From: Polaribacter sp.
GTDB taxonomy: Bacteria > Bacteroidota > Bacteroidia > Flavobacteriales > Flavobacteriaceae
Assembly: GCA_029245665.1 (NCBI GenBank)
Contig: JAQWOW010000267.1
Span: 1 to 10,133, forward strand
Length of the DNA: 10,133 bases
Direction: 5' to 3'
Within the stretch, counting starts at the first letter, position 1; the number at the start of each line of letters is the position of its first letter. Made by a program: the position numbers and the translations under genes. Below, piece by piece: positions 6,842 to 10,133 of this stretch. Under the pieces are notes generated by a model that saw only the letters and a list, made by a program, of their open reading frames with translations, ran no database searches and was not told the origin of the DNA.

Positions 6842-8095
6842 TTATAATTTTGACATCGATTTTCTAAAAGCTAAAGCAGTAATTAAACCAGTGAATGGAA
6901 TTAATGTGAAAAATGTAAACAAATTTTTATATTCAGTAATTGTAGGATTTTCACCTAACATATATCCTGTAAATAATGACATAAATATATCTGGCGTAAA
7001 TCCTACAACAGAGATAATTCCCACCAAAGTTCCAGTAAATTGAATAGGAGTTTTTGTTTCTTCAATAATTGCAAAATACAATCCTCTTAAAGAATAAGTT
7101 CCCAATGCCATAAAAATAAAAACTGTTATAGATATCAATATGGGTTGCTGGTTAAAGATTCCTAACCCTAAGGTTAAAGAGGTTATCACTAAAACAGAAA
7201 AGGAAGGAGCAATTAATTTGGAAGGAATGAATTTATCAGCAATCCAACCAATGGTAATTGCTGCGAGCGGTCTTAAAAATTGAATAAAAACGGCGAAATA
7301 AGTAGCTTCCTCCATAGAATAATTCCAAACATCTTTTGCATATGTACCGAAAACTCCTGTGAGTTTATATGCACAATAGGCGCAAAAAATGATCATTGAA
7401 TGAAAGATTACTTTTTTTTCTTTCATTAAAGAATATGCCTTGTTAAAATTAAATTTAAATTCTTCACCAGTTCTAGATTTATAATTTTCCTTTGGGATTA
7501 CTTTCCAAACGAACAAAGCAACTATAAATACAATAAGAGTGATAGCGCCAATGATATACCGTAGCGTTTCAACTTTGTTTTCAAATGTTATTTCTGCTCC
7601 TTTTTGAGGAAAGAAAAAAGTCAAAATTCCTGCACCAGATAACGCTATAGTTGCAGCAAAAATTCCTCTTCCACCATCTAACAATCCAAATGATAAGCCT
7701 TGATTGTTTTTATTCCCCCATTGCCTTGTTCCTTTAATTAGAGCGGCCCAAAAGAATAAAATCGTAGACACCCCCCAAAAAGCGTATAGTAGTTTTAGCG
7801 TAAAAATAGAAGGAATTAATGCCATCCAAAAACCACCAACGGCTGTTAATAGTAATGAAATTGATAATAATTTTCTAGTTTCCCATTTATCAGCAATAAA
7901 ACCACCAAAAAAATAGGAGAGTACAGCTGTAATTCCATACAAGGCTTGTGCTTCCCCAATTTCGGCGTCAGAAATAAGAAAAGCTTCTCTAATAATAGGT
8001 TTAAAAACCCGCATTAAAATAAATGGTAATAAAAAAATAGCTTCCCCAGCAATAATTAGGGCAAACATTGATGATACTTTATTTTTACTTTGCAT
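6842..8095 (-). CDS. MFS transporter, substrate unknown
   Basis: This 417-residue integral membrane protein has the pattern of about twelve hydrophobic helices in two halves separated by a charged cytoplasmic loop at about residues 200-228. Helix 2 is followed by the major-facilitator motif A, seen as GGFIADKWETRK (64-75, with Asp69, Arg74 and Lys75), and the second half carries a related GWIADKFIPSK (283-293). The family imports or exports small solutes by proton coupling or exchange. The sequence does not show the substrate. Its start lies only four bases beyond the stop codon of the large FAD/Fe-S oxidoreductase gene, so the two are almost certainly co-transcribed. I infer that the carrier may handle the enzyme's hydroxyacid/oxoacid substrate or product. 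It ends 74 bp from the end of valS, which converges on it. Confidence 0.92.
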   Translation of the reverse strand: MQSKNKVSSMFALIIAGEAIFLLPFILMRVFKPIIREAFLISDAEIGEAQALYGITAVLSYFFGGFIADKWETRKLLSISLLLTAVGGFWMALIPSIFTLKLLYAFWGVSTILFFWAALIKGTRQWGNKNNQGLSFGLLDGGRGIFAATIALSGAGILTFFFPQKGAEITFENKVETLRYIIGAITLIVFIVALFVWKVIPKENYKSRTGEEFKFNFNKAYSLMKEKKVIFHSMIIFCAYCAYKLTGVFGTYAKDVWNYSMEEATYFAVFIQFLRPLAAITIGWIADKFIPSKLIAPSFSVLVITSLTLGLGIFNQQPILISITVFIFMALGTYSLRGLYFAIIEETKTPIQFTGTLVGIISVVGFTPDIFMSLFTGYMLGENPTITEYKNLFTFFTLIPFTGLITALAFRKSMSKL

Positions 8096-8099
8096 TTGC

Positions 8100-10133
8100 C
8101 TAAGATAAGGCTTCTTTTAGAATTGTAATTGGATGTTTTGCAAGACGTTTTGTACCGTCAAAAATTTGATGTCTACAGCTTGTTCCTGATGCTGCAATTT
8201 CAGTATCAGGAGAACAATTTCTTATTTTTGGAAATAAAGTATCTTCACCAACTTGCATTGAAACTTTATAATGTTCTTTTTCATACCCAAAAGATCCCGC
8301 CATTCCACAACATCCTGTATTTAAAATACTCACCTTATAATTGGAAGGAATGTTTAAGATAGAAAAGGTTGCATAGGTTCCAGACAAGGCTTTTTGATGA
8401 CAATGTCCGTGAATCTTCAATGTCTTAGCTTCCGATGTAAAAAGAGAACGATCTATATGTCCTTTCTCTAATTCTTGTGATAAAAATTCTTCGAAAGTAA
8501 AACTACTTTTTGCTATTTTTTCTGCGGATACTTTGTCATCTGCTAAACGAAGATATTCATCTCTAAATCCTAAAATTGCAGAAGGTTCTATACCTATTAA
8601 AGGAGTTTCAGCAGTGACAATATCTCTGAAAATACCAATATTATTATTGCAAATTTCTTTTGCTTCTCTTAAAAATCCTTTAGAAATATGACTTCTACCA
8701 CTTTCATCATGAGCAATCAATCTTACTTCATATCCTAATTTTTCTAACAAAATAACAGCATCTATTCCAATTTCAGAATCATAAAAATTAGTAAATTCAT
8801 CATTAAATAAATAAACTGCTTTTCTTGATTTTTTAGGGTGATGTTTCTTGAACCAACTTTTTAACGTCTGATTTGCTAATTTAGGCACTGTACGCTCCAC
8901 AGCAACCCCTAAAACTCTTTTAGCAAGGATTGAATTAGTGAAAAAGTTGGTAATTGTTGGGAAATAGCTACCTAGTTTATTGTATTTTGCATTGTTCGCA
9001 AATAATTTATTTCGAAAAGAATACCCGTTTGTTTCCTGATACTGATATAAAAACTCAGCTTTTAAAGTAGCTACATCAACATTACTAGGACACTCACTGG
9101 CACAAGCCTTACAGCTGAGACATAAGTCAAAAACTTCTTTTAATTCTTTGTGGTCGAATTTATTTTGTTCCTCAGAATTGGTTAAAAACTCCCGTAATGT
9201 ATTTGCTCTTGCTCGTGTAGTGTCTTTTTCGTTTTTTGTTGCTCTGTAACTCGGACACATGGTACCGCCAGCAGAAGCGGGTTTTCTACAATCTCCAGAA
9301 CCATTACACTTCTCTGCTAATTTTAAAATACCTTCGCTATCAGAAAAATCTTGAATCGTATTTATTTTTGGTTCTTTCCTGTCTATTTCATAACGTAAAT
9401 TTTGATCCATTGGAAAAGCATCCGTAATTTTTCCTTTGTTAAAAACGTTATTTGGATCAAAGACTTTTTTAATACGTCTTAATAACTGATAATTCTTTTC
9501 ACCAATCATTAGCGGAATAAATTCTGCACGTACAATCCCATCTCCGTGTTCACCACTAAAAGAACCTTTGTATTTTTTTACCAATTCAGCCGTTTCAGTT
9601 GTTATTTTTCTAAACAGAACAACATCCTCTTTTTTCTTTAAGTTTAAAATTGGTCGTAAATGTAATTCTCCAGCTCCTGCATGTGCATAATACACTGCAT
9701 TTTGCTGATATTTATCCATAATTTTAGTAAATTCTGCAATATAACTTGGTAAGTCTTCAAGAGCCACAGCGGTGTCTTCTATACATGCTACAGCTTTTTT
9801 GTCTCCAACAATATTTCCTAACAAGCCCAAACCAGCTTTTCGTAAATAATGAACTTTTGCAATGTCTTCACCGTACACTTTTGGATGATGATATCCAAAG
9901 TTGTTTTTTTCTAAATCGACAATTAAATTATTTGCTAGATTTTCTGCTTCCTCCATAGTGTTTGCTGAGACTTCTAACATTAAAATAGCTTCAGGATCAC
10001 CTTGTAAGAAGAACCTGTTTTTTGCCTGTTCTCGGTTGTTTTTGGTACAATCTAAAATAGTTTTATCCATCAACTCACAATTGTATAAATTGTGTTTCAT
10101 TGCTGTAACAGTAGCAATCAAGCTCTCATTAAT
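8100..10133 (-). CDS. FAD-linked oxidase / [4Fe-4S] / CCG-domain oxidoreductase, YdiJ-like D-2-hydroxyacid dehydrogenase type, N-terminus outside window
   Basis: The frame is open from the window edge (first codon 10133-10131) to TAG at 8102-8100, 677 residues; the TTG near 10121 is internal. Related fusion proteins are roughly 970-1020 residues, so the missing part should be the N-terminal FAD-binding (PCMH) domain. Numbering from the edge, residues 1-235 are the FAD-oxidase C-terminal domain, with HAGAGELHLRP (151-161) and GEHGDG (194-199), both typical of the active site and flavin region. Residues about 270-370 are the Fe-S region: Cys276, Cys282 and Cys293, then a C-x2-C-x2-C-x3-CP run at Cys338, 341, 344 and 348. 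The C-terminal third is a CCG (HdrB/GlpC-like) domain with HGHCHQ (575-580), GCCG (607-610) and GTSCRHQ (650-656). E. coli YdiJ of this architecture is a D-2-hydroxyglutarate dehydrogenase; D-lactate or another 2-hydroxyacid is equally possible here. Electrons probably go to quinone. The MFS gene follows after four bases. Confidence 0.92.
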   Translation of the reverse strand: MNESLIATVTAMKHNLYNCELMDKTILDCTKNNREQAKNRFFLQGDPEAILMLEVSANTMEEAENLANNLIVDLEKNNFGYHHPKVYGEDIAKVHYLRKAGLGLLGNIVGDKKAVACIEDTAVALEDLPSYIAEFTKIMDKYQQNAVYYAHAGAGELHLRPILNLKKKEDVVLFRKITTETAELVKKYKGSFSGEHGDGIVRAEFIPLMIGEKNYQLLRRIKKVFDPNNVFNKGKITDAFPMDQNLRYEIDRKEPKINTIQDFSDSEGILKLAEKCNGSGDCRKPASAGGTMCPSYRATKNEKDTTRARANTLREFLTNSEEQNKFDHKELKEVFDLCLSCKACASECPSNVDVATLKAEFLYQYQETNGYSFRNKLFANNAKYNKLGSYFPTITNFFTNSILAKRVLGVAVERTVPKLANQTLKSWFKKHHPKKSRKAVYLFNDEFTNFYDSEIGIDAVILLEKLGYEVRLIAHDESGRSHISKGFLREAKEICNNNIGIFRDIVTAETPLIGIEPSAILGFRDEYLRLADDKVSAEKIAKSSFTFEEFLSQELEKGHIDRSLFTSEAKTLKIHGHCHQKALSGTYATFSILNIPSNYKVSILNTGCCGMAGSFGYEKEHYKVSMQVGEDTLFPKIRNCSPDTEIAASGTSCRHQIFDGTKRLAKHPITILKEALS

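Noticed and set aside
1..10133. Mobile element, CRISPR array, tRNA or rRNA gene, or defence system
   Set aside because: No transposase or integrase motifs, no regularly spaced direct repeats and no tRNA-like cloverleaf were seen. Nearly all the DNA is accounted for by intact metabolic genes of even base composition.

Overview
The window looks like a piece of a chromosome from a low-GC member of the Bacteroidota, most likely a marine-type Flavobacteriaceae (Polaribacter/Tenacibaculum-like). The reasons are the strong A/T bias, the absence of Shine-Dalgarno sites before the genes, -7 promoter boxes resembling TAnnTTTG, and flavobacterial-style protein sequences (MurB, the aminotransferase, ValRS, a DUF1573 protein, and a SCO lipoprotein with a Bacteroidota-like variant). 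This taxonomic call is an inference from style, not from a marker gene.

Layout. From 1 to 404 (+) is the 3' part of a MORN-like (YwqK-type) repeat protein whose start lies outside the window. It is followed by a SCO1/SenC-family thioredoxin-fold lipoprotein (452-1099, +). This pair converges on a two-gene minus-strand unit (3306 back to 1105), a fold-type-I PLP aminotransferase followed by murB. The two are separated only by the aminotransferase stop codon: murB starts at TTG immediately after an in-frame TAA. A 288-bp AT-rich gap (3307-3594) holds a possible minus-strand terminator and the probable promoter of the aminotransferase-murB unit. A secreted DUF1573 protein (4005-3595, -) and valS (4131-6767, +) are divergent from a 125-bp spacer with back-to-back promoter candidates. 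valS converges on a second minus-strand pair: an MFS transporter (8095-6842) preceded by a large FAD/[4Fe-4S]/CCG oxidoreductase of the YdiJ/D-2-hydroxyacid dehydrogenase type (8100 to beyond 10133). The N-terminal FAD-binding part of that enzyme is outside the window.

How the genes fit together. Most of the content is core metabolism: peptidoglycan precursor synthesis (murB), valyl-tRNA charging (valS), amino-group transfer, periplasmic copper/redox handling (SCO), and membrane-linked hydroxyacid oxidation with a partner permease. I see no mobile element, RNA gene, CRISPR array or defence system, and no clear sign of a new multi-gene system. The observations most worth checking are the TTG/in-frame-stop junction of murB, the SCO variant beside a MORN-repeat protein, the Ala at the EPS(C) position of the CCG-domain oxidoreductase with its coupled MFS partner, and the convergent gene ends with almost no room for a terminator.
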